A stretch of 51,046 bases of DNA from Catellicoccus marimammalium (GCF_965139335.1 NZ_CBCSEL010000007.1); one strand, 5' to 3'. Counted from the first letter of the stretch, positions 1 through 6,990 are shown. Notes: generated by a model not told the origin, from the letters alone. Made by a program: numbers and translations.

Positions 1-239
1 TAGACCATAAAGAATATGAAGCTAAAGAAGGTACTTTACGTTTAATGGAATTAATTCAAGAATTAAAAGAAACTTTAGATATGCCTTCACACTTTACAGA
101 TACAAAAGTTACAGAAGACGAGTTTGTAAATAGCATTGACATGATGTCTACTTCAGCAATGGAAGACCCATGTATGTTAACAAACCCTCGTGCTTTAACA
201 AAAGATAGTGTTGTTTCTATCTTAAATAACTTAAAATAA
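1..239 (+). CDS. Iron-containing alcohol dehydrogenase, C-terminal end (partial)
   Basis: Only the last 78 or so codons are present; the frame is open from base 3 and the gene starts outside the window. The tail has an acidic AxEDPC segment followed by NPR and a short final helix (DSVVSILNNLK). That arrangement matches the C-terminus of group III Fe-dependent alcohol dehydrogenases, including the ADH half of AdhE. Members reduce aldehydes to alcohols with NAD(P)H in the cytoplasm. The metal-binding residues lie upstream and are not seen. A perfect 11-bp terminator follows, so this is a finished gene that belongs to the host flank and not to the element. Confidence 0.6.
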   Translation, partial: DHKEYEAKEGTLRLMELIQELKETLDMPSHFTDTKVTEDEFVNSIDMMSTSAMEDPCMLTNPRALTKDSVVSILNNLK

Positions 240-297
240 AATTCCAACTAAAAAATCTTTCTAGACTATTCTTCCACTCTGAAAAACCTCTAAATAG

Positions 298-327
298 AAA
301 CCTAGGATCTCTATCCTAGGTTTTTTT
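298..327 (+). terminator. Intrinsic terminator after the alcohol dehydrogenase
   Basis: Perfect 11-bp stem AAACCTAGGAT / ATCCTAGGTTT with loop CTCT, followed by a run of seven T. Confidence 0.9.
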
Positions 328-424
328 ATAAAATAAATAAAAGAGCATACTGACGAAAAAAGAGGTTTTACAGAAAAAAAGATATTTGATACTTATGATA
401 CAATAAAGGAGGAGATGATGAAGT

Positions 425-790
425 ATGTATTTATATAAAGATAGAGGATTTTATAATCCAAAAGATTTAGCAATTTCAGTAATTGGGGGGAAATGGAAAA
501 TTCCTATTGTTTGGCATTTATTACATTATGAACCACTACGACTAAGTGAATTAAATAAATATATGCCTCAAGTCACACAACGAATGTTAATTCGTCAATT
601 ACGTGAATTAGAAGAAGATGGGATTATTGAACGCACTGTTTATCCTGTTGTTCCACCCAAAGTAGAATATCATTTAACAGAAATTGGTCATGAATTAGCT
701 CCGGTAGTGGACACAATTTGTGACTGGGGAGAAGAATTCGTTAAGAAGAACCAATTAGAAGAAGTAGATGAATTACCTCCTGTCTTTTAA
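425..790 (+). CDS. HxlR-family winged-helix transcriptional regulator
   Basis: 121 aa, the usual length for HxlR proteins. It contains the family signature IGGKWKIPIVWHL near residues 20-32, the recognition region QVTQRMLIRQLRELEEDGII and a wing with YPVVPPKVEYHLTEIG. These are small dimeric DNA-binding proteins that often respond to electrophiles or oxidants and control a nearby oxidoreductase. The N-terminal cysteine of redox-sensing members such as YodB is absent here (only a late TICDWG cysteine), so a thiol switch is unlikely. The start has GGAGGAG about 9 bases upstream; an ATG at 415 is out of frame. It is flanked by its own terminators. The SDR gene at the other end of the window is a natural target if the flanks were once contiguous; that is inference. 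Confidence 0.88.
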   Translation: MYLYKDRGFYNPKDLAISVIGGKWKIPIVWHLLHYEPLRLSELNKYMPQVTQRMLIRQLRELEEDGIIERTVYPVVPPKVEYHLTEIGHELAPVVDTICDWGEEFVKKNQLEEVDELPPVF

Positions 791-819
791 AATAGAAAAA
801 AAGAAGCAATACTGATATG

Positions 820-857
820 ACCCTCAAAAGTTAGAGAAGGCTTTTGAGGGTTATTTT
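820..857 (+). terminator. Intrinsic terminator after hxlR
   Basis: Perfect 11-bp stem ACCCTCAAAAG (820-830) / CTTTTGAGGGT (841-851), followed by a T-rich run. The next 230 bases hold no convincing gene. Confidence 0.88.
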
Positions 858-1050
858 TATGTGATTAAGTAAAAAGAAAAAACAAGAAATCTAGATATAA
901 AGTTAAAGAACTTTATCTTTTATATCCAATGAGTGAAGCTAGAATTTATCAGCTAATTTGGAATTTAAAACTAGTTTATAGAATGTTAGATATTAATTCC
1001 TATTCGATATAGAAATTCAATCCTTACTTAATTTTAATAATTGAATAAAG

Positions 1051-1074
1051 TGTCCAATTTTTTAGGTCATTTCA
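1051..1074 (+). mobile_element. Possible IS3-family terminal repeat (remnant)
   Basis: TGTCCAATTTTTTAGGTCA resembles the ends of IS150-group IS3 elements (inverted complement TGACCTAAAAAATTGGACA). No intact transposase lies in 858-1050; only short, stop-riddled frames are visible. A truncated IS3-type OrfA-like reading frame lies at the other edge of the element (about 50.53-50.67 kb). Both could be remains of the same insertion sequence. Recognised by eye only. Confidence 0.35.
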
Positions 1075-1090
1075 ACTTAGACTAACAAAG

Positions 1091-1265
1091 GAGATCATTG
1101 CAGGGCAATGATTCCTTATTTTGATTCTTTTAACATGAGTTCAGAGTCTTGCAAGGGACGTTTCACTCTTCGCCCTTGACAATCCTCTTTTTCCCTCATG
1201 TTCTCAAGAAAATGTGAGGCAGGTAAGCAACACAAAGAATTTTTAATCAAAAAGGAGAAAAAATT
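1091..1265 (+). repeat. Structured leader repeat, copy 1 (5' truncated)
   Basis: Holds the hairpin ATCATTGC-agg-GCAATGAT (1094-1112), segment A AACATGAG (1132-1139), the inner stem CAAGGG/CCCTTG (1152-1178) and segment B CTCATGTT (1195-1202), then AATGTGAG (1211-1218), and an AAGGAG ribosome site for the gene at 1266. The upstream part seen in other copies (AGCTCCTTGCAGTCGC) is missing, so the copy begins at the element edge. The frame read through other copies is broken here by a TGA, which argues against a protein. Confidence 0.8.
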
Positions 1266-1508
1266 ATGGCTACAAAATTAGAATTAGGAAAAAAATATCG
1301 TATGAGTCAAAATATTATTCAAGACCCAGAGGATAATACAGTAAACTTATTTAAAGGGGAAATCTTAGAAGTGAAAGATAAAGATTATCTTCTTGAAAAT
1401 CATATTCCTTATGCGACTGTACTAGCTATTATTTATTGTGAAGAAGGTTATAAAGAAATTGTCGCTTTGGAAGAATGTTTAGCTCGAGTTGTAGAAGATA
1501 TTGAATAA
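1266..1508 (+). CDS. Small hypothetical protein behind leader repeat 1
   Basis: 80 aa, with a strong AAGGAG site 9 bases upstream. It reads MATKLELGKKYRMSQNII and then a mixed strand/helix pattern rich in Glu and Lys. The pattern 'xLxxGKxYRxxxx...FxxGEILEVxxK' resembles two other small proteins of this element (3342-3539 and 49487-49699), suggesting a shared SH3-like or small beta-barrel fold. No function is known to me. It is a single-gene cassette: leader repeat, gene, terminator. Its position in the accessory zone makes a role in establishment or host takeover possible, but this is inference. Confidence 0.7.
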   Translation: MATKLELGKKYRMSQNIIQDPEDNTVNLFKGEILEVKDKDYLLENHIPYATVLAIIYCEEGYKEIVALEECLARVVEDIE

Positions 1509-1520
1509 TTAAATAATAGA

Positions 1521-1548
1521 AGCTGGTAGTTATCCTACCAGCTCTTTT
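1521..1548 (+). terminator. Intrinsic terminator
   Basis: Stem AGCTGGTAG / CTACCAGCT (1521-1543) followed by CTTTT; closes the first cassette. Confidence 0.8.
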
Positions 1549-1647
1549 AATGGTATGAGTTTTATAAAAATATTATATCAAAGTATAATTACCACTATAA
1601 ATTTTATTTGAAATTTATTATATTTTTGTCTAGGAGGTTATTCAATC

Positions 1648-1870
1648 ATGGTTATAGTATCTCTTTATTTTGATGATAAAGAATATGAAAATATAAAAAA
1701 GGTGGCAGATTTATATGGAGTATCTACCACTGACTTTATAAAAAATAGTATTTTAGAAGATTTAGAAGATGAGTTAGACTATATCGGTGCTATCCAATCA
1801 GAGAGAGTCTAATAATATTACTCATTCTCGTGAAGTTATTTTGGAAGAATTAGAGCTATCTGATGGTTAA
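1648..1870 (+). pseudogene. RHH antitoxin-like gene (RelB/DUF6290 type), frameshifted
   Basis: An ATG at 1648 with a good TAGGAGGT site opens a frame reading MVIVSLYFDDKEYENIKKVA and continuing DLYGVSTTDFIKNSILEDLEDELDY. This is the ribbon-helix-helix pattern of small antitoxins paired with RelE toxins. The frame ends early at 1810-1812. The expected C-terminal part (ITHSREVILEELELSDG) continues in the next frame to a stop at 1868-1870. A single extra base in the GAGAGAG stretch near 1801-1807 explains this. No RelE-like toxin follows, so it looks like a decayed orphan. If the truncated 54-aa product is made it could still bind DNA. Confidence 0.6.
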
Positions 1871-1926
1871 AAAGCTTGTCAAATAGTTAGATGACCATAT
1901 TTAAAGGCAGATATTTATAAATAAAA

Positions 1927-1949
1927 AGAGTTGGTAATATACCAACTCT
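1927..1949. terminator. Hairpin AGAGTTGGTA/TACCAACTCT
   Basis: Perfect 10-bp stem with a 3-base loop. The T-run lies on the minus-strand side, so it terminates best in that direction. Confidence 0.6.
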
Positions 1950-2021
1950 CCATGATAATAATGCAAAACGTAAAAAAGTTTTACATTGGCATTTTATCAT
2001 ATTTTTTTATTAAAAAGAAGA

Positions 2022-2046
2022 AAAAGTGGCTAAAGCCACTTTTTTA
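2022..2046 (+). terminator. Terminator-like hairpin upstream of leader repeat 2
   Basis: AAAAGTGGCT-AA-AGCCACTTTT followed by T. The same GGCTAAAGCC hairpin precedes leader copies 4 (about 4165) and 7 (about 50355). It is therefore part of the repeated module and may act as an attenuator in the leader. Confidence 0.65.
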
Positions 2047-2056
2047 ATTGATAATA

Positions 2057-2268
2057 GCTCCTTGCAGTCGCACGCTGGAGATCATTGCTCCGCAATGATT
2101 TCTTATTTTGCTTCTTTTAACATGGGTTCAGAGTCTTGCAAGGGACGTTTCACTCTTCGCCCTTGTCAATCCTCTTTTTCTCCCATGTTCTCAAGAAAAT
2201 GTGAGGCACGTAAGCAACACAAAGAATTTTTAATCGAAAAGGAGAGATTGTATAATGGAGTTGTTATT
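2057..2268 (+). repeat. Structured leader repeat, copy 2 (before hicAB)
   Basis: Starts AGCTCCTTGCAGTCGC. It has hairpin ATCATTGC-tcc-GCAATGAT (2082-2100), then segment A AACATGGG (2119-2126) and segment B CCCATGTT (2182-2189). Compared with other copies (AACATGAG/CTCATGTT) both partners have changed together, keeping the pairing. Near the 3' end an AAGGAG site precedes a 7-codon frame (MELLLCQ, ATG at 2255) that overlaps the start of hicA, so translation may be coupled. Confidence 0.82.
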
Positions 2269-2463
2269 ATGCCAATGACAGTAAAAGAGGCGGAACGATT
2301 GCTAAAGAAAGCAGGATTTAAAGAAGTGAGCGGTGGAAAGGGTTCGCATAGGAAATTTATTAAGCCTAATCATCATCGACCTGTTATTCTTACTTCTCAT
2401 GGAAAAGAGCTATCTTTAGTCGTTGAAAAAAGTGTACGAAAAGCAGTAAAACCTTATTTGTAA
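2269..2463 (+). CDS. hicA: HicA-type mRNA interferase toxin
   Basis: 64 aa, typical for HicA. It has the MTVKEAERLLKKAGFKEV helix, GGKGSHRKF with the catalytic His, and a final SVRKAVKPYL helix. The fold is double-stranded-RNA-binding-like and cleaves mRNA. I chose ATG 2269 because a GGAG lies 8 bases upstream and the protein then begins as in the family. An upstream in-frame extension to 2026 only reads through the leader repeat. An ATG at 2275 is also possible. hicB follows after 12 bases in the same operon. It would serve plasmid maintenance or phage defence. Confidence 0.9.
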   Translation: MPMTVKEAERLLKKAGFKEVSGGKGSHRKFIKPNHHRPVILTSHGKELSLVVEKSVRKAVKPYL

Positions 2464-2475
2464 AGGAGTGTTATT

Positions 2476-3024
2476 ATGAAAAAAGTATACCCTGCAATTC
2501 TTGAAGTAGACCCAGTAGGATATGGTGTATATTTTCCAGACGTAGATGGAGCAGTAACTCAAGGGAAAGATGAGTTAGAAGCATTGGAAAATGCGTCTGA
2601 CGCTTTAGGAATCATGTTAGCAAGTTATATTGAAAATAATGAAGAATTACCTATAGCTACTCCTATTCATGAATTAGTGAAAAAACATGATGATGATATT
2701 ATTACTTTAGTTTCTGTTGAGTTAGATGATTATATAACTAGTTATGAGAATGTAGTTATAAGTGAAGTATTAAATCAAGAATTTATGAAACCTTATAATG
2801 TATCTCCTGAAGAGTTATCAGAAAAAACAAATATCCCAATTACTATTATTCAAAATATTCTACATAATAAAGAAAAAATCACTGTAGATACGTCTATTCG
2901 ACTAGGACATTTTTTTGGAGTCCCTGCGAAATATTTTATCAATTTACAAAATGATATAGATGTACAAAATTTTGAATCAGAATATCAAGATGAATATAAT
3001 AAAATTCAACAAATCAAAGCCTAA
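2476..3024 (+). CDS. hicB: HicB antitoxin with C-terminal XRE helix-turn-helix
   Basis: 182 aa, long for HicB. Residues 1-60 form the partial RNase-H-like HicB fold (YPAILEVD, VYFPDVDGAVTQG, ALENASDALGIML). The C-terminal half carries an XRE/HigA-like helix-turn-helix (VSPEELSEKTNIPITIIQNI, then TVDTSIRLGHFFGVPAKYFI). The N-terminal part would neutralise HicA and the C-terminal part would bind and repress its own promoter. The ribosome site is AAAGGAG. A strong terminator follows at 3033. Confidence 0.9.
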   Translation: MKKVYPAILEVDPVGYGVYFPDVDGAVTQGKDELEALENASDALGIMLASYIENNEELPIATPIHELVKKHDDDIITLVSVELDDYITSYENVVISEVLNQEFMKPYNVSPEELSEKTNIPITIIQNILHNKEKITVDTSIRLGHFFGVPAKYFINLQNDIDVQNFESEYQDEYNKIQQIKA

Positions 3025-3032
3025 ACAAGATA

Positions 3033-3066
3033 AAGGATAAGAGTAATCACTCTTATCCTTTTTTAT
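3033..3066 (+). terminator. Intrinsic terminator after hicAB
   Basis: AAGGATAAGAGT (3033-3044) / ACTCTTATCCTT (3049-3060), 12-bp perfect stem, followed by T6. Confidence 0.92.
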
Positions 3067-3075
3067 TATCTACAC

Positions 3076-3341
3076 ATTGTTTTTTTGCGTAGGAGTGTCC
3101 CCACCCCCACGCCCTCAAAAAACAATCGGAAAGAAAAAAAGGTAGGGCGGAACCTGCTTCAAGTCGAGCAAGCTCTCCTTTCAGTCCACCCTATTTTTTC
3201 TTCCTTTTTCTTTCTAACATGAGTCAGTCGATCTGCAAGGGACGCTCTGCTCTTTGCCCTTGTCATCTCTCCTTTTCCCTCATGTTCTCAAGAAAGTGTG
3301 GGTTACAGGAACTCATAAATAGATTTCTAAGGAGAATTTAT
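3076..3341 (+). repeat. Leader repeat, copy 3, with C-rich-loop head structure (type H2)
   Basis: Outer stem ATTGTTTTTTTG (3076-3087) / CAAAAAACAAT (3116-3126). It encloses GCGT/ACGC and a C-rich loop (TCCCCACCCCC). A long purine/pyrimidine stem follows (AGGG near 3144 with CCCT near 3189). Then come segment A AACATGAG (3216-3223), CAAGGG/CCCTTG (3236-3262) and B CTCATGTT (3279-3286), with the ribosome site TAAGGAG before 3342. Nearly identical to 49221-49486. Confidence 0.82.
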
Positions 3342-3539
3342 ATGGAAGTTGGAAAAACTTATAAGGTTATTAACCCTTGTCAGATTGATGGAATTAACTT
3401 CAATGAAGGAGATATTTTAAAAGTAATATCTAAAAATAATATGAAAATAGAAGTCGAAAATATGGAGACAAAGGAAAAGAAATTTACTTATGGTATGTTT
3501 TTAGAAATTGCTTGTGAGGAGGTATCATCATGGGATTAG
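3342..3539 (+). CDS. Small hypothetical protein, paralogue of 49487-49699
   Basis: 65 aa, starting MEVGKTYKVINPCQIDGINF behind TAAGGAG. The pattern 'GKxYKVIxPCxxxGxxFxxGxxLKVISxxxMxIEV' and the ending CEEVSSWD are shared with the protein at 49487 (ending CEEVGKWDN). The latter likewise sits behind a copy of the same leader and in front of an MGLDM-type gene. It probably forms a small beta barrel. The stop overlaps the next gene by 10 bases, so the two are translationally coupled. Function is unknown; the conserved pairing suggests both proteins act together. Confidence 0.75.
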   Translation: MEVGKTYKVINPCQIDGINFNEGDILKVISKNNMKIEVENMETKEKKFTYGMFLEIACEEVSSWD

Positions 3540-3934
3540 ATATGGGTTTGATTGGAACATCAAAAAAAGACATTAAAAAAGAAGAAACATTGATTTATTG
3601 GCGAAAATCAAATGCTATTCATCGTTGGTTTTCTGAATATATTATTGATAAATATAACTTAGAAACTGATGAAATAGAAAACTGTAAAGAATATCCGATT
3701 GATAAAGAAGCACTAACTATTCTATTGGCTAATTGTAAGTTAGTGTTAGATGACCATAACTTAGCAGAAACTATTTTACCTACTCAAGATGGCTTTTTCT
3801 TTGGAACAACGGAATATGATGAATATTATTTTGAAGATATAAGATATACTGCTAGCTATTTAGATACCATTTTAAAAGTTCTATCTTTAACAGAGTCTGA
3901 TGATATAGAGCTATCTTATGTAGCTTGGTGGTAA
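3530..3934 (+). CDS. Phage/plasmid-type conserved protein (MGLDM family)
   Basis: 134 aa. It begins MGLDMGLI and contains IYWRKSNAIHRWF, a run of helices, then LPTQDGFFFGTTEYDEYYFE and DIRYTASYLDTIL. I know this combination from uncharacterised proteins that are widespread in phages of both Gram-negative and Gram-positive hosts and occur in plasmids. No biochemical role is established to my knowledge. The start has GAGGAGG 7 bases upstream. It is coupled to the small gene before it and closed by a terminator. In a plasmid accessory zone it is a reasonable candidate for a host-interaction or anti-defence factor; that is inference. Confidence 0.78.
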   Translation: MGLDMGLIGTSKKDIKKEETLIYWRKSNAIHRWFSEYIIDKYNLETDEIENCKEYPIDKEALTILLANCKLVLDDHNLAETILPTQDGFFFGTTEYDEYYFEDIRYTASYLDTILKVLSLTESDDIELSYVAWW

Positions 3935-3945
3935 AAACAATATAT

Positions 3946-3972
3946 AGAGGTGCTATTTAGTACCTCTTTTTC
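3946..3972 (+). terminator. Intrinsic terminator after the MGLDM gene
   Basis: AGAGGTGCT/AGTACCTCT-type stem with T-run. The equivalent hairpin in the right-hand copy (50146-50168) has a changed sequence but keeps its pairing. Confidence 0.8.
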
Positions 3973-3995
3973 TTTTGGGGGACATTTTTCTTTCT

Positions 3996-4058
3996 CTTAT
4001 CGGAGCGAGCGACCCGCCCCCTCGCAAAACGTACATTGTACGTTTTAATTCCGATAAG
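3996..4058 (+). ncRNA. Three-way-junction element H1, left copy
   Basis: Outer stem CTTATCGGA (3996-4004) / TCCGATAAG (4050-4058). It encloses two hairpins: GCGAG (4005-4009) / CTCGC (4021-4025) with a C-rich loop, and AAAACGTAC-att-GTACGTTTT (4026-4046). The right copy at 50195-50250 keeps the outer stem exactly and changes both inner arms with compensation. The active form could be RNA or single-stranded DNA. A GGGAAAAT/ATTTTCTCC hairpin follows, and a TATAAT lies at 4132-4137. Confidence 0.7.
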
Positions 4059-4159
4059 GAAAAATGGGAAAATACTCCCTTTAGTCGCATTTTCTCCACC
4101 ATTTTCTAAAGTGAGATAAAGAATTATAAGGTATAATAAATAAAAAATAATAACAGGAA

Positions 4160-4389
4160 AAAAGATGGCTAAAGCCACTTTTTGATTAAAAGAAGCTCCT
4201 TGCAGTCGCATGAAAGAAATCATTGCAGGACAATGATTCCTTATTTTGATTCTTTTAACATGAGTTCAGAGTCTTGCAAGGGACGTTTCACTCTTCGCCC
4301 TTGTCAATCCTCTTTTTCTCTCATGTTCTCAAGAAAATGTGAGGCACGTAAGCAACACAAAGAATTTTTAATCAATAAGGAGAAAAATT
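4160..4389 (+). repeat. Structured leader repeat, copy 4
   Basis: Opens with the GATGGCTAAAGCCACTTTTT hairpin, then AGCTCCTTGCAGTCGC, hairpin AATCATTGcaggaCAATGATT, segment A AACATGAG (4257-4264), CAAGGG/CCCTTG and segment B CTCATGTT (4320-4327). An AAGGAG site serves the gene at 4390. A frame read across it (4182-4397) is out of phase with the gene and is not treated as coding. Confidence 0.82.
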
Positions 4390-5040
4390 ATGTTTAATGA
4401 AAATAGTGGATACGTAGGATCAAGTCGTAGTGTAAGAAGTGCAGAAGCAATTGAAGAGTTTGAAATGCCTTTATCAATGATTGATAAAGCTACTATTCAT
4501 GATTTTATTGATGAATTTGAAGAAGATGAAGATTATAAAGGATTAGATCAATTAAGAGATTTATCTGTAACTCTTTGGAAATATGCTTGTAAACGAGCAG
4601 GAAATACAAGTTGGCACCACACAGGAAAATACTTTAATAGAACAAACCATTATTCATTACCATATACAGCAGAATGGTTGTTAGATTATGGGGTAGATCG
4701 TTTGAAAGAAGATTACAAAGAAGATAAAGAAGAAGAGCGAAAAGAGAAAGCTAAGGAATTAGAAAATATGGAATTAGCAGTTGCTCAAATTCAAGTGTGG
4801 GGTGGTAGTAGAAGACACCCAAGATTATTAAAAATAGAAACTGTAATGGGTGTAGTCAAAGGGGATTGGCTATATGCAGTTAGTGAATCAGAACAGTCTA
4901 AATATAAGATTTATGCAAATAAAGTAGAAAATATTAGTTATTTCAAAATGGACGAATATTATTCTAAATTAATCAAACGTTTTCCAGAATTTAAAGCGAT
5001 GAAACGTCAAATTAATCAATGTGTAAAACGTTTAAAATAA
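4390..5040 (+). CDS. Hypothetical protein of 216 aa behind leader repeat 4
   Basis: No family recognised. The N-terminus is acidic with helices (IEEFEMPLSMIDKATIHDFI). The centre has a WxHTGKYFNRTNHYSLP segment typical of small nucleic-acid-related plasmid proteins, followed by a strongly charged coiled segment (LKEDYKEDKEEERKEKAKELE) and a C-terminal domain with VWGGSRRHPRLLKI and a basic tail. AAGGAG precedes the ATG by 7 bases. It is a single-gene cassette with its own terminator. It is soluble, with no signal peptide or membrane span. Confidence 0.7.
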   Translation: MFNENSGYVGSSRSVRSAEAIEEFEMPLSMIDKATIHDFIDEFEEDEDYKGLDQLRDLSVTLWKYACKRAGNTSWHHTGKYFNRTNHYSLPYTAEWLLDYGVDRLKEDYKEDKEEERKEKAKELENMELAVAQIQVWGGSRRHPRLLKIETVMGVVKGDWLYAVSESEQSKYKIYANKVENISYFKMDEYYSKLIKRFPEFKAMKRQINQCVKRLK

Positions 5041-5078
5041 AAGAAAAAGGCTAGAATTTCTAGTCTTCTTTTTTATTT
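5041..5078 (+). terminator. Intrinsic terminator
   Basis: AAGAAAAAGGCTAG / CTAGTCTTCTT hairpin with T6, closing the 216-aa gene. Confidence 0.75.
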
Positions 5079-5133
5079 CAATATATGATAATATTTATTT
5101 GTATACCTTTATTTTTTATTATATGAAACCACA

Positions 5134-5165
5134 TGGTAGATCTGTATAGGTCTACCACTTTTTTA
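5134..5165 (+). terminator. Orphan intrinsic terminator
   Basis: TGGTAGA (5134-5140) / TCTACCA (5151-5157) with T6. No gene lies between 5041 and 5362, so this may end a short transcript or be left from a lost gene. Confidence 0.65.
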
Positions 5166-5193
5166 TGTTAAAATGAATACGTAGTGTGTAAAC

Positions 5194-5229
5194 AATCAAA
5201 AGGAGAGCAGGTCATATAAGGCTTGCTCT
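5194..5229 (+). repeat. 36-bp direct repeat, left copy (terminator hairpin)
   Basis: Contains the terminator stem AGAGCA...TGCTCT with T-run. 35 of 36 bases match 6991-7026, so the two copies bracket the exonuclease gene exactly. Confidence 0.88.
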
Positions 5230-5362
5230 TTTATTTTTATATTTATTTCAATAATGTAATTTATTTTCCAAAAAATAAATATGGATTTACATAATAATTT
5301 CAAATATGATAAAAGTGAGTATATAGTTATCTAATTAAAAATAAAAGATGGTGAGAGGATTT

Positions 5363-6988
5363 ATGAAATTAATTAATTTATTACGAAAAATATTTTATAA
5401 AGATGATTTAACTGAAAAAGAGAGTACATGTATAAATGAATTTGATATAAGAAAAGAAAATGAAGAAAATGATGATACCAATTTTATTTGCAAAAAGAAA
5501 AATAATGAAGTTAATATATACGGTGTTTCTTTAGATAAAGATGTTTATGATCTGTTACGCAAAAAATATATCGCATTTGATGTAGAAACTACTGGTTTAA
5601 ATGAATCTGTTGATAGAATTATCGAAATAGGAGCGATTATTTATGAAAATGGTATCCCTACAAAAAGATATGAAACACTTGTAAATGCAAAAGTAGAGGT
5701 TCCACAATCTGCAACTAACATTAATCATATAACTAATGAAATGTTACAAAATGCACCTCAAGAAAAAGAATGTTACGAAAATTTAGTAGAGTTTTTAGGT
5801 GATGCATTGAACGGAGAAACTATAATATGTGCTCATAATGCTAAATTTGATATGAAATTTTTATCTGCAACTTTAAAAAGATTAGGTTATGATGCCAATA
5901 TATCCTATATTGATACACTTGCTTTATCTAGAATATATGTAAAGGGATTAATTAATTATAAGCAAAATACAGTGGCAGAACATTTTAATTTATGTAATAA
6001 AAATTTACATAGAGCAGGAAGTGATGCAGAAATTTGCGGAAATATTCTTTGGAATCTATTAGATATTATTAATATAGAATATGAAAAAAGAAGACCTACG
6101 TCTGATGAATTAGAAGTTTGTGCCGTAATTCAAAATATTATATCAAAAAAAAATAATGCAGAAGAATCATTGGCATTTTATAAATTGAGTGGTAATTATG
6201 TGGAAGTATCTTTTTTAAGAAATAATTTACGATATGGTATGTTTAAATTTAAATTTGCTAAAAAGGGTAAGTATATTATTGTTTCGAAAAACATACAAAA
6301 TATCGAAAATTTTGCTACAGAATTTTGTGTAGAAAGTGAAGGTGGAAAAGATTTTATACGCCTATTTTTCAATTCGCCACTTGAATTGGAGAAAATAGAT
6401 CAGTATCTTTTTGATGTATATAAGAAAACTAAAAATACTGCTATCAAGAATCAAGAAATTATGAATAGATATAGATCTGATAGTAAATTAAGTGATGGGT
6501 ATCGTAATATATTCAATAATTATTTATTAGAAAAAGATATTAAAGAATTACTGAATATAGTTAGGAATAAACAATATCCAATATGCAATCCAATATGCAA
6601 AGTTATTCCAGAAATATCTGTTAATAGGGAAGATATAGAAATTCATCCTATACATAATAGAATTCCTATAGATCAGATTAAAACATTAGAACATTCTCCT
6701 AAGGCTATCAAACAACGATTTGTATTGTTTGAAAAAGGAGAAATTCTTAGAAAGGAAGGAAATATAAAAGAAGCTATTAGATTATATGATAAAGCTAGAT
6801 ATAATGGATATGATGCACCCGCTTTATATAAATCATATGCAATGGCGTATAGAAAATTAAAAGATTATGATAATGAAATAGCTATTCTCGATGAAGGAAT
6901 TGCACAATATAAAAATCATAATACTTTAATAACTAGAAGACAAAGAGCAATTCAATTATTATTAAAACAGAGAAATAAAAATACATAG
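5363..6988 (+). CDS. DEDDh 3'-5' exonuclease with TPR-like C-terminus
   Basis: 541 aa. An exonuclease domain of the DnaQ/PolC-epsilon type spans about residues 68-235. It has motif I YIAFDVETTGLNE, the segment RIIEIGAI, motif II ICAHNAKFDMKFL, and the H/D pair of motif III (HRAGSDAEICGNIL). The middle region is not recognised. The C-terminus (about 465-540) has TPR-like helical pairs (KGEILRKEGNIKEAIRLYDKA, YKSYAMAYRKLKDYDNEIAIL). It likely degrades single-stranded DNA ends or trims nucleic acid; the TPR suggests a protein partner. I chose the second ATG (5363) because GAGAGGA lies just before it; an ATG at 5348 has no ribosome site. The codon use is more AT-rich than its neighbours, suggesting separate acquisition. 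Confidence 0.82.
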   Translation: MKLINLLRKIFYKDDLTEKESTCINEFDIRKENEENDDTNFICKKKNNEVNIYGVSLDKDVYDLLRKKYIAFDVETTGLNESVDRIIEIGAIIYENGIPTKRYETLVNAKVEVPQSATNINHITNEMLQNAPQEKECYENLVEFLGDALNGETIICAHNAKFDMKFLSATLKRLGYDANISYIDTLALSRIYVKGLINYKQNTVAEHFNLCNKNLHRAGSDAEICGNILWNLLDIINIEYEKRRPTSDELEVCAVIQNIISKKNNAEESLAFYKLSGNYVEVSFLRNNLRYGMFKFKFAKKGKYIIVSKNIQNIENFATEFCVESEGGKDFIRLFFNSPLELEKIDQYLFDVYKKTKNTAIKNQEIMNRYRSDSKLSDGYRNIFNNYLLEKDIKELLNIVRNKQYPICNPICKVIPEISVNREDIEIHPIHNRIPIDQIKTLEHSPKAIKQRFVLFEKGEILRKEGNIKEAIRLYDKARYNGYDAPALYKSYAMAYRKLKDYDNEIAILDEGIAQYKNHNTLITRRQRAIQLLLKQRNKNT

Positions 6989-6990
6989 AT

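Noticed and set aside
2026..2268. Open frames through the leader repeats (also 3219, 4182, 48106, 49135 and 50372)
   Set aside because: The similar peptides come from shared DNA. Their phase with the downstream gene differs between copies, copy 1 is interrupted by TGA, and base changes preserve pairing and not codons.
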